Source: Verrucomicrobiota bacterium
Lineage (GTDB): Bacteria; Verrucomicrobiota; Verrucomicrobiia; Methylacidiphilales; JBCCWR01
Length of the DNA stretch: 62,950 bases
Reading direction: 5' to 3'
Assembly: GCA_039192515.1 (NCBI GenBank)
Contig: JBCCXA010000022.1
Coordinates: 1-62,950, forward strand
Below are positions 25,601 through 34,487 of the stretch, piece by piece. The notes beneath the pieces are model-generated. The model made no database searches. It saw nothing but the letters and a program-made list of their open reading frames with translations, and was not told the origin of the DNA. The position numbers were made by a program, and so were the translations under genes. Positions within the stretch are counted from its first letter, which is position 1, and each line of letters opens with the position of its first letter.

Positions 25601-28385
25601 CAACCCCGCAAGTCTTACCGGCAAGTATCTTAAGACCAAACTTAACCCAATTAAGAAACTAGGCCCTAAACATAAAAACAACACAAAACGCAAGGCATCA
25701 TTGAATAAAGCAAAAAATGGCACTCACAACACTATCTCCATCACGGGGGCTAGACATCATAATCTCAAGGATATCGACATTGATATCCCACGTAATCAAA
25801 ATATAGTGATAACTGGATTATCAGGATCTGGGAAAAGTTCCCTAGCCTTTGATCTACTCTTTGCTGAAGGGCAACGTCGTTACCTGGATTGCCTAAACAC
25901 TTATGCACGTCAATTTGTCGAACAGCTCGAAAAACCAGACGTAGATTCTATTGTTGGCATCCCGCCATCTGTCGCCATTGAGCAGAGAACAACCCGTGGA
26001 GGCCGTAAATCGACTGTTGCCACTGTGACTGAGATCTATCACTTTCTTAGGCTTCTTTACAGTAAACTGGGGGTTCAACATGACCCGGATACGTTGGAGC
26101 CTGCCATTCTCCAGGGAGCAGATGAAATCATTGCTAGAGTTCACAAAGAATTAAAATCCAATCGCAAAGTTTCTAAAGAACTATCGCTACTCGCGCCACT
26201 TATTAAGTCTCGTAAAGGATTTCACAAGGAAGTCGCTAAATGGGCGAAGAAGAAAGGCTATCATTATTTGCGTGTAGATGGAAAATGGGTAGAACCATCT
26301 AAGTTTGAAGCGTTAGATAGATACCGTGAACATACCATTGATGTCATACTGGGCAACATGACCTCTGAAAGCAAAAACTTAGCGTCCCAAATTAATCACG
26401 CACTAGAAATTGGCAAGGGCACTTTCTATACCTTGGACAATCAGGGCGACGAAACGATTTATAGCACACAACTTTTTTGCCCTTCTACCGGCAGGTCTTT
26501 TGATGAATTAGATCCGCGTCTTTTTTCCTATAATAGCCCACACGGTTGGTGCCCTGAATGCCAGGGCTATGGAACTGTGGCTGAGGTAAAACTCCAAGCT
26601 GAAGATGAAGCCGAGCGAGAACAAGAACTAGAGCAACTTTTGGAGGAGAAAGAAGAAACAGAATTTGTAGAGTGCTCGACTTGCCAAGGCGCACGTTTAA
26701 ATGCCCAAGCCCGTGCAGTTTACTTTGAAGGTAGAAGTGTTCCGGAAATCAATGCCATGACTGTGGTCGAGCTCAAACACTTTCTACTAAATCTTAAGCT
26801 TAACAAACGTTCCAAGGTCATTGCTCGTGACATTTTACCTGAAATCACTCAGCGGCTACATTTCTTAGAACAAGTCGGCTTGGGTTACTTAAATCTAGAC
26901 AGGTCTGCTCCTACTTTATCCGGTGGTGAATCACAGCGGATTCGCCTTGCCGCACAGATAGGGTCTAACTTACAGGGCGTGCTTTATGTGCTAGATGAAC
27001 CAACGATCGGGCTTCACCCAAGAGATAATGAAGATCTAATAGGTATTCTCCATCAACTTAAAGACAGAGGCAATTCGGTCATTATTGTTGAACATGACGA
27101 AGACACTATGCGTGCTTCTGACCATATCATTGACCTCGGCCCTGGAGCTGGCGTAAATGGTGGACGGATCATTGCTCAGGGCAGTTGGAAGGAAATCTCC
27201 AAACAGACGAAGTCCGTCACTGGAACCCTACTAGGCAACCCTATGTCTCACCCTTTAAGTGGTAAAAGGCGATCCATTCCAAAATTAGATAATAGGCCAA
27301 TCAAAGAAAGCCCTTGGTTAACCATCCAAGGAGCAACCGCGAATAACCTAAAGGGAATCGACATTCAAATCCCAAGGCAGAGGCTTACGGTTCTGACTGG
27401 AGTTAGTGGTTCTGGCAAAAGCACTTTAATGCATGATGTCATTTATGAGGCGGCACTTAAGGCTATTCAACAGGACAACACCAAAACTAAGAAGGCTCAT
27501 CAAACAAATCCACCTAGCATTTCAGGAGATAACTTTGCTATGGCCTATGGCTTTGATGCATTTTGGAAAATCATGGAGGTAGACCAAGCCCCCATAGGAA
27601 AAACCTCTCGCTCTACCGTTGCCACCTATATAGGTCTTATGGATCACCTACGAATTCTCTTTGCCCAAGTAAATGAAGCTAAGATTCAAGGCTTCACGAA
27701 GTCACACTTTTCTTTCAATAGTGGTCCAGGACGTTGTCAAACTTGTATGGGGCAGGGAACTATTAAGGTGCAAATGAATTTTCTCCCACCTGCATACATA
27801 CCGTGTGAAACTTGCCAAGGCCGTCGTTGGACTGATCCAGTTTTAGCGGTTCGATTCAAAGATCTTAATATTTATGATGTCTTAGAGTTAAGTGTGGATG
27901 AAGCTATCGCTTTTTTCGAAAGCCATGTTCAAATACATACGGTATTAGAACTACTTCAGCAAACAGGGCTAGGCTATCTCAAGCTTGGTCAGACTAGCCC
28001 TACTTTATCAGGAGGTGAAGCACAGCGTTTGAAGCTTGTTGCTGAGCTGGCAGGAGTAGCCGCCATGGACCGTAAACTCGAACTAAGCACTCGCGCATTA
28101 GAAAAGAAAGAATACCTCTACCTTTTAGAAGAACCTACTGTTGGCTTGCATTTGTCTGATGTTAGAAGGCTTCTTGAAATCATTCACCGCCTCGTCGACG
28201 CAGGCCATACAGTCATTGTCATAGAACACCATTTAGATGTCATAGCCGAAGCAGATTTTGTCATTGATATTGGCCCAGAAGGTGGACTTGCTGGTGGTGA
28301 AATAGTTGCTCAAGGCACTCCAGAACAGCTTGCAAAAAATAAGAAGAGCCATACCGCTCGCTATTTAAAACCGCTTCTTAAATAA
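22653..28385 (+). CDS. uvrA: Excinuclease ABC subunit A, double-length (tandem UvrA)
   Basis: 1910 residues, about twice the usual 940. It finds DNA damage and loads UvrB in nucleotide excision repair. Four ABC modules are visible. Walker A: GVSGSGKSS near 36, GVSGSGKST near 660, GLSGSGKSS near 1053, GVSGSGKST near 1582. Signature LSGGE: about 492, 864, 1422, 1785. Each module has a Cys-x-x-Cys pair set for zinc (CPSC/CPDC, CDRC/CPAC, CPEC/CSTC, CQTC/CETC). The first and third modules carry the UvrB-binding-type insertion after EGQRRY. Walker B is LDEP in modules 1-3 but LEEP in module 4. The layout is that of PVC bacteria, including Chlamydia. Confidence 0.95.
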   Translation: MSENGLSHITIKGARQNNLQNLDLQLPINELIVLTGVSGSGKSSLAFDTLYAEGQRRYTETFSPYTRQFLERMDKPQVDEISGIPPAVAINQANSVRTSRSTVGTITEIADYLKMLFPRMAELRSPKTGRNIKPWSAQEIAEDLLTNHLDIEVLITFSVPFPKKTKAQEIKDFLQAQGYIRILHEQKPTRLDQVTFEKKLAKDGRVVVIQDRVKLTQANKSRLIESLATGLKLGKKHIVIYSCRDQAILKKYSSTWSDPDTGETYLAPTPSLFSFNNPVGACPSCKGFGRIIEIDYQRALPDRTIGVEDGVVKPFQTESFKDCQKDLERACKKKKIPTGIAFRKLSPEDQHFIIYGEIDTISEAEWDGKSWYGVKGFFDWLETKTYKMHVRILLSKYRAYRTCPDCSGNRFNEKLNNWFLGNEEELHKGGFRSLALPEINNLPLRDCQKFFDHIKTADSSCDILLRQIRSRLMFLNQVGLGYLTLNRSTRTLSGGEVQRVNLTTCLGTSLVQTLFVLDEPSIGLHTRDTDQLIQVLKNLRDQGNTVIVVEHDDAMMLAADTLLELGPGPGNNGGSITFQGSRESLLTSTDSLTGQYLSGQKQISIPEKRRPVAAPKTSRSKTKENTPPVNEWIFFKGASHHNIQNLNVEIPLQRLVCITGVSGSGKSTLVHDVIYKHVLLALGKNPDEPGKLKSIKGATSITDALLVDQTPLAATPRSTPALYADCYDDIRSLFAMTDAAQRAGLTASAFSFNTGNGRCDRCGGSGYEKISMQFLSDLFVLCPACEGKRFQSHVLDILFEGKSIHEVLHLTISEAIVFFADVQEKTSQDSTKVPKFCSSIIEKLKLIAEVGLGYLKLGQPINNLSGGEAQRLKLVSTLAQSLAGFTPRKKRTDKRNPELPGAKPKPKNKLIILDEPTTGLHFDDIRMLLNVFQRLVDAGHTLIVIEHNLDVIKCADWVLDLGPEAGDQGGRLMAAGTPEQIADNPASLTGKYLKTKLNPIKKLGPKHKNNTKRKASLNKAKNGTHNTISITGARHHNLKDIDIDIPRNQNIVITGLSGSGKSSLAFDLLFAEGQRRYLDCLNTYARQFVEQLEKPDVDSIVGIPPSVAIEQRTTRGGRKSTVATVTEIYHFLRLLYSKLGVQHDPDTLEPAILQGADEIIARVHKELKSNRKVSKELSLLAPLIKSRKGFHKEVAKWAKKKGYHYLRVDGKWVEPSKFEALDRYREHTIDVILGNMTSESKNLASQINHALEIGKGTFYTLDNQGDETIYSTQLFCPSTGRSFDELDPRLFSYNSPHGWCPECQGYGTVAEVKLQAEDEAEREQELEQLLEEKEETEFVECSTCQGARLNAQARAVYFEGRSVPEINAMTVVELKHFLLNLKLNKRSKVIARDILPEITQRLHFLEQVGLGYLNLDRSAPTLSGGESQRIRLAAQIGSNLQGVLYVLDEPTIGLHPRDNEDLIGILHQLKDRGNSVIIVEHDEDTMRASDHIIDLGPGAGVNGGRIIAQGSWKEISKQTKSVTGTLLGNPMSHPLSGKRRSIPKLDNRPIKESPWLTIQGATANNLKGIDIQIPRQRLTVLTGVSGSGKSTLMHDVIYEAALKAIQQDNTKTKKAHQTNPPSISGDNFAMAYGFDAFWKIMEVDQAPIGKTSRSTVATYIGLMDHLRILFAQVNEAKIQGFTKSHFSFNSGPGRCQTCMGQGTIKVQMNFLPPAYIPCETCQGRRWTDPVLAVRFKDLNIYDVLELSVDEAIAFFESHVQIHTVLELLQQTGLGYLKLGQTSPTLSGGEAQRLKLVAELAGVAAMDRKLELSTRALEKKEYLYLLEEPTVGLHLSDVRRLLEIIHRLVDAGHTVIVIEHHLDVIAEADFVIDIGPEGGLAGGEIVAQGTPEQLAKNKKSHTARYLKPLLK

Positions 28386-28387
28386 TA

Positions 28388-28659
28388 TTTAAAAGGAATT
28401 ATGATTTAGTGGTTAAAAGAGATATGTAAAAAGCTTGAGTCACATAAAAAGAGAATCGACGAAGATGTATGCAACCACATCGCCTAAGCGTTGCTTTTAG
28501 TAGCAAGCAAAGTCGAAACTATCTAGCGCGCAGAGCACTAGTCCTGATAGAGTAGGGAGATAGCTATCAATAGCTGATGCCTCTAGGAAGCTCTATGTTT
28601 CTTGGGGGCCAAGGTCTTACATAAATCTTTAAGTATCTAGTGCTGCATTCGGGTTAAAC
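28388..28659 (+). repeat. Dispersed repeat copy R3 (long form)
   Basis: About 270 bases filling the gap between uvrA and clpB, which converge. Blocks: AAAAAGCTTGAGTCACAT, CGCGCAGAGCACTAG, CCTGATAGAGTAGGGA, GATGCCTCTAGGAAGCTC, TATGTTTCTTGGGG, hairpin AAGGT (28611-28615) with ATCTT (28625-28629), and right end GCATTCGGGTTAAAC. Confidence 0.8.
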
Positions 28660-28688
28660 TTCACTGCCTTTTGAATCACCGAGAACTC

Positions 28689-31310
28689 TCATACGGTATT
28701 TACTTGTATCTCATGACAATTAAAAACGATTTCATCATCCACATAATCGACGATGACTTCCGAATGATCTTCGATTTCTCCACTAATCAATTTTCTAGAA
28801 AGACCCGTTTCAATTTTTCTCTGTAAGTAGCGCTTAAGGGGTCTAGCACCATAAACTGAATCATAACCTTCCTCAGCTATGTGTGCTTTTGCGGTATCCG
28901 TCAGTTCTATGCGAATTCCACGATCTGCTAAACGTTCGCGTAGTTGTTCTAAGAGTAAATCGACAATCTTTACGATATCCTCTTTTTGCAAGACACCAAA
29001 CAAGACGGTTTCATCCAAGCGATTAAGCAATTCGGGACGAAAATGTTCTCGTAACATACCAAAAACTCGATTTCTTATTTCCTCCGAAATCTTTCCACTC
29101 GAACCTACTTCAAGAAGCTCGGGACTTCCGATATTTGAAGTCATAATAATAATAGTATTTTTAAAATCAACAGTTCGCCCTTTACTATCCGTCACCCTAC
29201 CATCATCGAGTATCTGCAAGAAAATATTGAAAACGTCATGGTGCGCTTTCTCAATTTCATCAAACAGTAGGACACTGTAGGGTTTGCGACGAACGGCTTC
29301 GGTAAGTTGTCCACCTTCCTCATAACCCACATAACCAGGAGGTGCACCGATCAAACGTGCAACGCTGTGCTTTTCCATATACTCGCTCATGTCGATGCGA
29401 ATCATACTTTCTTCTGAATCAAATAGCGCTTCAGCAAGCGCCCTTGCCAGCTCAGTCTTCCCAACGCCCGTTGGCCCTAGAAAAATAAAAGAACCTATAG
29501 GTCTTTTCGGATCCTTAAGCCCTGAGCGAGCTCGTAAAACTGCATCACTCACCGCTTGCACCGCATCATCTTGACCAATGACTCGTTGGTGTAAAATTTC
29601 CTCTAGGCGTAGTAGTTTTGTTTTTTCCCCTTCCATCAAACGAGAAACAGGAACACCAGTCCAGCGCGACACAACATCAGCTATCTCATCCGGTGTTACC
29701 TCCTCACATATTAACTGTTGCTCATTACTACGCTTGGATAGATGAGCTTCTTCATCCTTAAGTTTTGCTTCCAACTCTGGAAGCTTGCCATATTGAAGCT
29801 CGGCTACTTTGTTGAGATCATAGTTACGTTGAGCTACCTCTATCTCACGCTTTACCTTCTCTAATTCACTGCGAAGGTCTTGTAGGCGATCCACACCCTC
29901 TTTTTCTTTCTCCCAACGTGCTTTGATTTGGTCACGATCGGCTTTCAGATTGCCAAGTTCTTTTTCGAGGTCTCTTAACCTCTCTCTTGAGGCCTTGTCT
30001 TTTTCTTTCTTAAGCGCCTCTCTCTCTATTTCTAACTGCATGGCTCTTCGCTCTAAGGATTCAAGCTCTTCTGGCATGCTTTCAATTTCGGTTCGTAACT
30101 TGGCCGCCGCTTCGTCCATCAAGTCAATAGCTTTATCCGGTAAGAACCGGTCTGAGATATAGCGATCTGATAATACAGCTGCTGAGACTAACGCAGCATC
30201 TTGTATCCGAACCCCATGATGTAATTCATATCGCTCACTCAAACCTCTCAAGATAGAGATGGTATCCTCAACAGTAGGTTCATCCACCAACACTTGCTGG
30301 AAGCGCCGCTCCAGTGCAGGATCTTTTTCAACATATTTCCGATATTCGTCTAGGGTAGTTGCGCCAATACAATGGAGCTCTCCACGAGCTAACATAGGCT
30401 TCAACATATTGCCTGCATCCATAGAGCCTTCCGTTTTACCAGCCCCTACCATGGTATGAATTTCATCTATAAAAAGAATAATCTGACCTTCCGCCTTTGT
30501 GACCTCTTGTAAAACAGCCTTTAAACGCTCTTCAAATTCTCCTCTAAATTTCGCCCCAGCTAAGAGGGCTCCAAAATCTAAAGCGACAATGCGTTTATCT
30601 TGCAGGCTATCTGGAACATCTCGCTCAACAATTCTGCGAGCCAAGCCCTCCACAATAGCCGTTTTTCCGACACCTGGCTCACCAATCAGAACCGGATTAT
30701 TTTTTGTTCTTCTGGATAGTACTTGGATAGATCGACGAATCTCTTGATCCCGCCCAATAACTGGATCGAGCTTACCTTGTTGAGCAAGCTGTGTGAGATC
30801 TTGACCATATTTGTCTAGAGCCTCATAAGTGCTTTCGGGGTTTTGACTAGTGACTCTTTGTTTTCCTCTAACCTCTTCCATAGCTTTCAAGAAGTCCTTC
30901 TTTTTGAAAGCGAGTTCCCGGAATACTTTGCCTGTGATGGTGCCACTCGATTCATCAAACATTGGCAAAACCAAATGCTCGACACTCACATACTCATCTT
31001 TCAGCCTTTTGGCTTCTTCGTGAGCTTTCGCTAAAAGTTTATTAAGCCTCTGCGTCACATAAGTTTGCCCATCTTCAGCAGCACCAGAAACTTTAGGTTC
31101 TTTATCCAAGTGTGACTTGATTTGATAATTTAGCTCATCGGGCCGCTGCCCACTTTTTTCTACGAGTCTTCCGATTAAGCCTCCTTCCTGATCCAAGAGA
31201 GAAAGTAGGAGGTGCTCAATATCTACTGCTTGGTGGCTCTGAGCATGACAAACTCGCTGAGCTGCCATTACGGCATCCTGCGCTTTCTCCGTAAATTTTT
31301 TTAAATCCAT
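28689..31310 (-). CDS. clpB: Chaperone ClpB (Hsp100 disaggregase)
   Basis: Hexameric AAA+ ATPase that extracts proteins from aggregates with DnaK. 873 residues from ATG at 31308-31310; GAGG sits nine bases upstream there, whereas the frame extends nine codons further with no family match. The N domain starts [21 protein letters not shown]1 has Walker [10 protein letters not shown] and [15 protein letters not shown]. The coiled-coil M domain spans about 400-530 ([19 protein letters not shown]). NBD2 has [16 protein letters not shown] and [12 protein letters not shown]. No CIRCE element is seen upstream. Confidence 0.96.
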   Translation of the reverse strand: MDLKKFTEKAQDAVMAAQRVCHAQSHQAVDIEHLLLSLLDQEGGLIGRLVEKSGQRPDELNYQIKSHLDKEPKVSGAAEDGQTYVTQRLNKLLAKAHEEAKRLKDEYVSVEHLVLPMFDESSGTITGKVFRELAFKKKDFLKAMEEVRGKQRVTSQNPESTYEALDKYGQDLTQLAQQGKLDPVIGRDQEIRRSIQVLSRRTKNNPVLIGEPGVGKTAIVEGLARRIVERDVPDSLQDKRIVALDFGALLAGAKFRGEFEERLKAVLQEVTKAEGQIILFIDEIHTMVGAGKTEGSMDAGNMLKPMLARGELHCIGATTLDEYRKYVEKDPALERRFQQVLVDEPTVEDTISILRGLSERYELHHGVRIQDAALVSAAVLSDRYISDRFLPDKAIDLMDEAAAKLRTEIESMPEELESLERRAMQLEIEREALKKEKDKASRERLRDLEKELGNLKADRDQIKARWEKEKEGVDRLQDLRSELEKVKREIEVAQRNYDLNKVAELQYGKLPELEAKLKDEEAHLSKRSNEQQLICEEVTPDEIADVVSRWTGVPVSRLMEGEKTKLLRLEEILHQRVIGQDDAVQAVSDAVLRARSGLKDPKRPIGSFIFLGPTGVGKTELARALAEALFDSEESMIRIDMSEYMEKHSVARLIGAPPGYVGYEEGGQLTEAVRRKPYSVLLFDEIEKAHHDVFNIFLQILDDGRVTDSKGRTVDFKNTIIIMTSNIGSPELLEVGSSGKISEEIRNRVFGMLREHFRPELLNRLDETVLFGVLQKEDIVKIVDLLLEQLRERLADRGIRIELTDTAKAHIAEEGYDSVYGARPLKRYLQRKIETGLSRKLISGEIEDHSEVIVDYVDDEIVFNCHEIQVNTV

Positions 31311-31481
31311 ATTTATTTTCCTCTCTTTATTACTCATATCTACCCATCACATCTTATGCCAAAAATATTTCCTTATCTCATATTCATAACATCTTGATTG
31401 TGAGTAACTTACATATTTTAATATAAACTCTGTATGAGTCATTATGTCTCATCAAGGCAATTCCCATCGCATTTCTGTCCC

Positions 31482-31655
31482 GGTTTAATCAAAGGGCCTA
31501 ACAGAAATTGAGCGAGATACCTAAAAGCTTGAGGCACAAGAAAAAGAGCTTCGCCGAAGATATATCTAAAGGTAATAGGTCTAGACGACTCCATGTTTCA
31601 TCCGGCCAAGATCTTAGGCAGATCTTTAAGTCTCTATTGCATTAGTCGAGTTAAA
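31482..31655 (+). repeat. Dispersed repeat copy R4 (short form)
   Basis: Both ends are present: GGTTTAATCAAAGGG at the left and TTAGTCGAGTTAAA at the right. It contains AAAAGCTTGAGGCACAAG, AAAAAGAGC, a hairpin AAGAT (31608-31612) with ATCTT (31622-31626), and lacks the central block of the long form. It lies in the divergent gap between clpB and htrA. Confidence 0.75.
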
Positions 31656-31774
31656 AATTAGTTAAAATAATTTCTATGAAAAGGCGTCTATATTGATGTA
31701 ACTTTTTGACTAGCAAAACATAAAGATTGAAATTATATGGAAGCAGTGTTGAGTTTATGCATTACCATTTCTCT

Positions 31775-33334
31775 ATGATAAAGAAAAAGTATACACTTTT
31801 AGCTCTTCTTTGCTGCGCATCGCTAGTTATTTTGATCAACCAAGGTGTGGCTCTATCCTGGCCCTTCGGCAAGAAAGATGAAGAACAAAAAGCCACTGCA
31901 GAGATCATTATTAACGAAGAGCCCCTCAAGAGAGACACCAAGCTTACGACGAGTTTTTCATCAGTCGTCAAGAAGATAAGCCCTAGCGTTGTCAGTATTT
32001 ACACCACAAAGATAGTAAATGTCCAACAACACCCTTTTCGCAATGATCCATTTTTTCATTACTTCTTTGGTATTCCCCCTAGGCAGGCACCGGGAGGAGA
32101 TCCTGATTCCGAGCAGGGGGGGCGTCGCCAACCAGCAGGATTAGGATCAGGCGTTATTGTCTCTTCAGATGGTTATATTTTGACCAATCATCATGTCGTC
32201 GCTGAAGCAGACGAAATCAAAGTTCATTTACAGGATGGAACCGAGCGTGAGCTAGATGCTACTTTAGTCGGCAGTGACCCTCATACAGACATAGCCGTTC
32301 TCAAGCTCGACAGCGACGAACTCCCTACTTCTATCTTAGGTAATAGTGATCATGTTGAAGTGGGAGACATTGTTCTAGCGATCGGTAATCCTTTTGATGT
32401 CGGACAAACCGTCACTATGGGAATCGTAAGTGCCAAAGGGAAAAAACAGGCCCTTGGAGGAGATATCACCTACCAAGACTTCATTCAGACGGACGCCTCT
32501 ATAAACCCAGGAAATTCTGGAGGAGCCCTGGTTGATGCTCAAGGACGCGTCGTTGGTATTAACACTGCCATTTTCAGTCGTTCAGGTGGAAACTTAGGTA
32601 TTGGATTTGCCGTGCCCATCAATATGGCTCGAAATGTCATGGAGCAACTTATCCAGACAGGTCGCATCTCGAGAGGATATCTTGGAATCGGTATGGATCT
32701 GAAACCTTTGTCCGCCGATGACCCCAGAGCGGAAGCTTTTGGGTTAAAAGGGAAGCGAGGTATTATTATTACCGAGGTAGTTGCTGACAGCCCTGCAGAA
32801 GAAGCAGGTATTAAAAATGGCGACGTTTTATTTGAATACAATGGTGATGCCATCAAGACAAACCAAGAGTTACAAATACTTGTAGGGAACACTCAGCCAG
32901 GCACTGAGATCACAGTCAAAGTCTATCGAGATGGCAAACCAATAGAGCTTCAGGTAACTCTGGCAGAAAACGAAGAGCGTAGCACACCGGCAAATAATGA
33001 TACTGAAGAAGAAAAGGAAGAAAATGTCCGAACCGGAGTCTTGCTTGATGGGGTTGAAATTCAGAACCTCAACCCGGAATTAAGAAGCCAATTACAAATC
33101 CCCGAAGCTACAGAGGGCGTTTTAGTCACTCGCGTAGAACCTTCTTCTGCTGCATATCAAGCAGAACTGCGTCGGGGAAATATTATCTCTGAAGTCTCGA
33201 GGCAAGAAGTGACCTCTGTAAGTGAAGCCCGGAAAGCACTCAAAAACTCCAATGAGAAAAACGTTCTTTTACGCATTCTTTCAGCAGGTCGTGACCAGTG
33301 GGTGGCTCGCTATATCAGTGTTGCGAGAAATTAA
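31775..33334 (+). CDS. htrA: Do/DegP-type periplasmic serine protease with two PDZ domains
   Basis: 519 residues from ATG 31775; the open frame starts 16 codons earlier without signal-peptide character. Signal peptide about 1-27. The trypsin-like domain has His140 (LTNHHVVAEAD), Asp172 (HTDIAVL) and Ser248 (INPGNSGGALVD), a complete triad. Upstream of it is a Gly/Arg/Gln-rich loop typical of DegP. PDZ1 starts at GRISRGYLGIGM and PDZ2 after an acidic linker (TEEEKEENVRTG). Degrades or chaperones misfolded envelope proteins. A TerB-like gene follows 74 bp downstream. Confidence 0.95.
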   Translation: MIKKKYTLLALLCCASLVILINQGVALSWPFGKKDEEQKATAEIIINEEPLKRDTKLTTSFSSVVKKISPSVVSIYTTKIVNVQQHPFRNDPFFHYFFGIPPRQAPGGDPDSEQGGRRQPAGLGSGVIVSSDGYILTNHHVVAEADEIKVHLQDGTERELDATLVGSDPHTDIAVLKLDSDELPTSILGNSDHVEVGDIVLAIGNPFDVGQTVTMGIVSAKGKKQALGGDITYQDFIQTDASINPGNSGGALVDAQGRVVGINTAIFSRSGGNLGIGFAVPINMARNVMEQLIQTGRISRGYLGIGMDLKPLSADDPRAEAFGLKGKRGIIITEVVADSPAEEAGIKNGDVLFEYNGDAIKTNQELQILVGNTQPGTEITVKVYRDGKPIELQVTLAENEERSTPANNDTEEEKEENVRTGVLLDGVEIQNLNPELRSQLQIPEATEGVLVTRVEPSSAAYQAELRRGNIISEVSRQEVTSVSEARKALKNSNEKNVLLRILSAGRDQWVARYISVARN

Positions 33335-33408
33335 TCGCCTTATACCCAAGTTATCGTAGTTATTTTTTTAACTTCCTGGAGATATGCTTTGCGTCTAACT
33401 GTATTACT

Positions 33409-34335
33409 ATGAGTGACAAACCCTTTGTAATCGATCTTGCTAAACTAGTCATTTGTGCGGCTTGGGCAGATGAAAAATTATCTCATGAAGAAATGAACGC
33501 CCTTAAAGATCTTCTCTTTAACCTCGACTACATTTCCGGAGAAGATTGGGCGATCCTCAATATGTATTTAGAATCTCCAGTGACTGAAGAGGAAACAAAT
33601 GTCATCCTTCAGCGAGTATTGGATGCTATCAGAACCCCAGAAGATAAAACTTATGCCGTAGAAATGCTGGAACATCTCTTCCAAAGCGACGGCGAAATTT
33701 CTGCTGAAGAAACTGCTTTTTTGGAAAAAATTAAGGGAGATATCTCGGAAGTAAAAACAGGGCTTTTTGCCGGGCTTAGCAAAGCGCTCACGACTGCAGT
33801 TGGCAAACGTAGAGACTCTGTCCAAGCATCCTGCCTTCGCGAAAATGATTCAACTGACTACATAGAAAATACTGTTTTTTATGATTTAAAGCGCAGGCAA
33901 GCAGCTACCGGTCTAAGCATCAATAAATCTGAAGATGAATTACGCAAAATCTGTTTTGCTACCGGACTGCTGGCCCACATCGCTTACCTTGACGAAGATA
34001 TTTCCCAAGAAGAGCAACAAGCCATGAAAGAGGTCTTGGCTGAAGATTGGAACCTCGCCAAAGAAGAAGCTGATATATTAGTGCATCTTACCACTGAGCG
34101 CGCTAATAAGGGCTTGGACTATTTTCGTCTTTCCCATGGTTACTTTGAATGCACCAGCATCGATGAAAGAAAAAAGTTTCTGGTCACTCTCTTCCGTATA
34201 GCTAATGCTACGAACCATACAGACAATGAGGAAATAGAAGAAATTCGCGCGATTGGCACAAGCCTGAAGATTGCCCACAAAGATTTTATTAACGCCAAGC
34301 TTACCATTTCCCGGGAAGACCGTGGAGGGCTGTAG
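33409..34335 (+). CDS. TerB-like two-domain protein
   Basis: 308 residues from ATG 33409; earlier in-frame codons overlap the htrA end and look non-coding. Two helical TerB-like domains are visible, one near 5-125 (VICAAWADEKLSHEEMNAL; LEHLFQSDGEISAEETAFL) and one near 175-305 (LLAHIAYLDEDISQEEQQAM; LFRIANATNHTDNEEIEEI). Each has the alternating acidic Asp/Glu pattern of TerB. TerB proteins take part in tellurite resistance and stress responses with unknown biochemistry. No signal peptide, so cytoplasmic. No other ter gene is near. Confidence 0.82.
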   Translation: MSDKPFVIDLAKLVICAAWADEKLSHEEMNALKDLLFNLDYISGEDWAILNMYLESPVTEEETNVILQRVLDAIRTPEDKTYAVEMLEHLFQSDGEISAEETAFLEKIKGDISEVKTGLFAGLSKALTTAVGKRRDSVQASCLRENDSTDYIENTVFYDLKRRQAATGLSINKSEDELRKICFATGLLAHIAYLDEDISQEEQQAMKEVLAEDWNLAKEEADILVHLTTERANKGLDYFRLSHGYFECTSIDERKKFLVTLFRIANATNHTDNEEIEEIRAIGTSLKIAHKDFINAKLTISREDRGGL

Positions 34336-34487
34336 GTGCAGCTCCGGTAACGACAAGTCATGGTTTTAAAAAAGCGTTTTCTCGTTCGCCGGAAATATCC
34401 TTTATTAAGATAGGAGGTAAATCTCTTTGCATTTATCCTACTTACTGACAAGATGATATGTTCAAAATGTTAAGATTTTTGCCCATG

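Noticed and set aside
31311..31480. CIRCE heat-shock operator upstream of clpB
   Set aside because: The TTAGCACTC-N9-GAGTGCTAA palindrome is not present.
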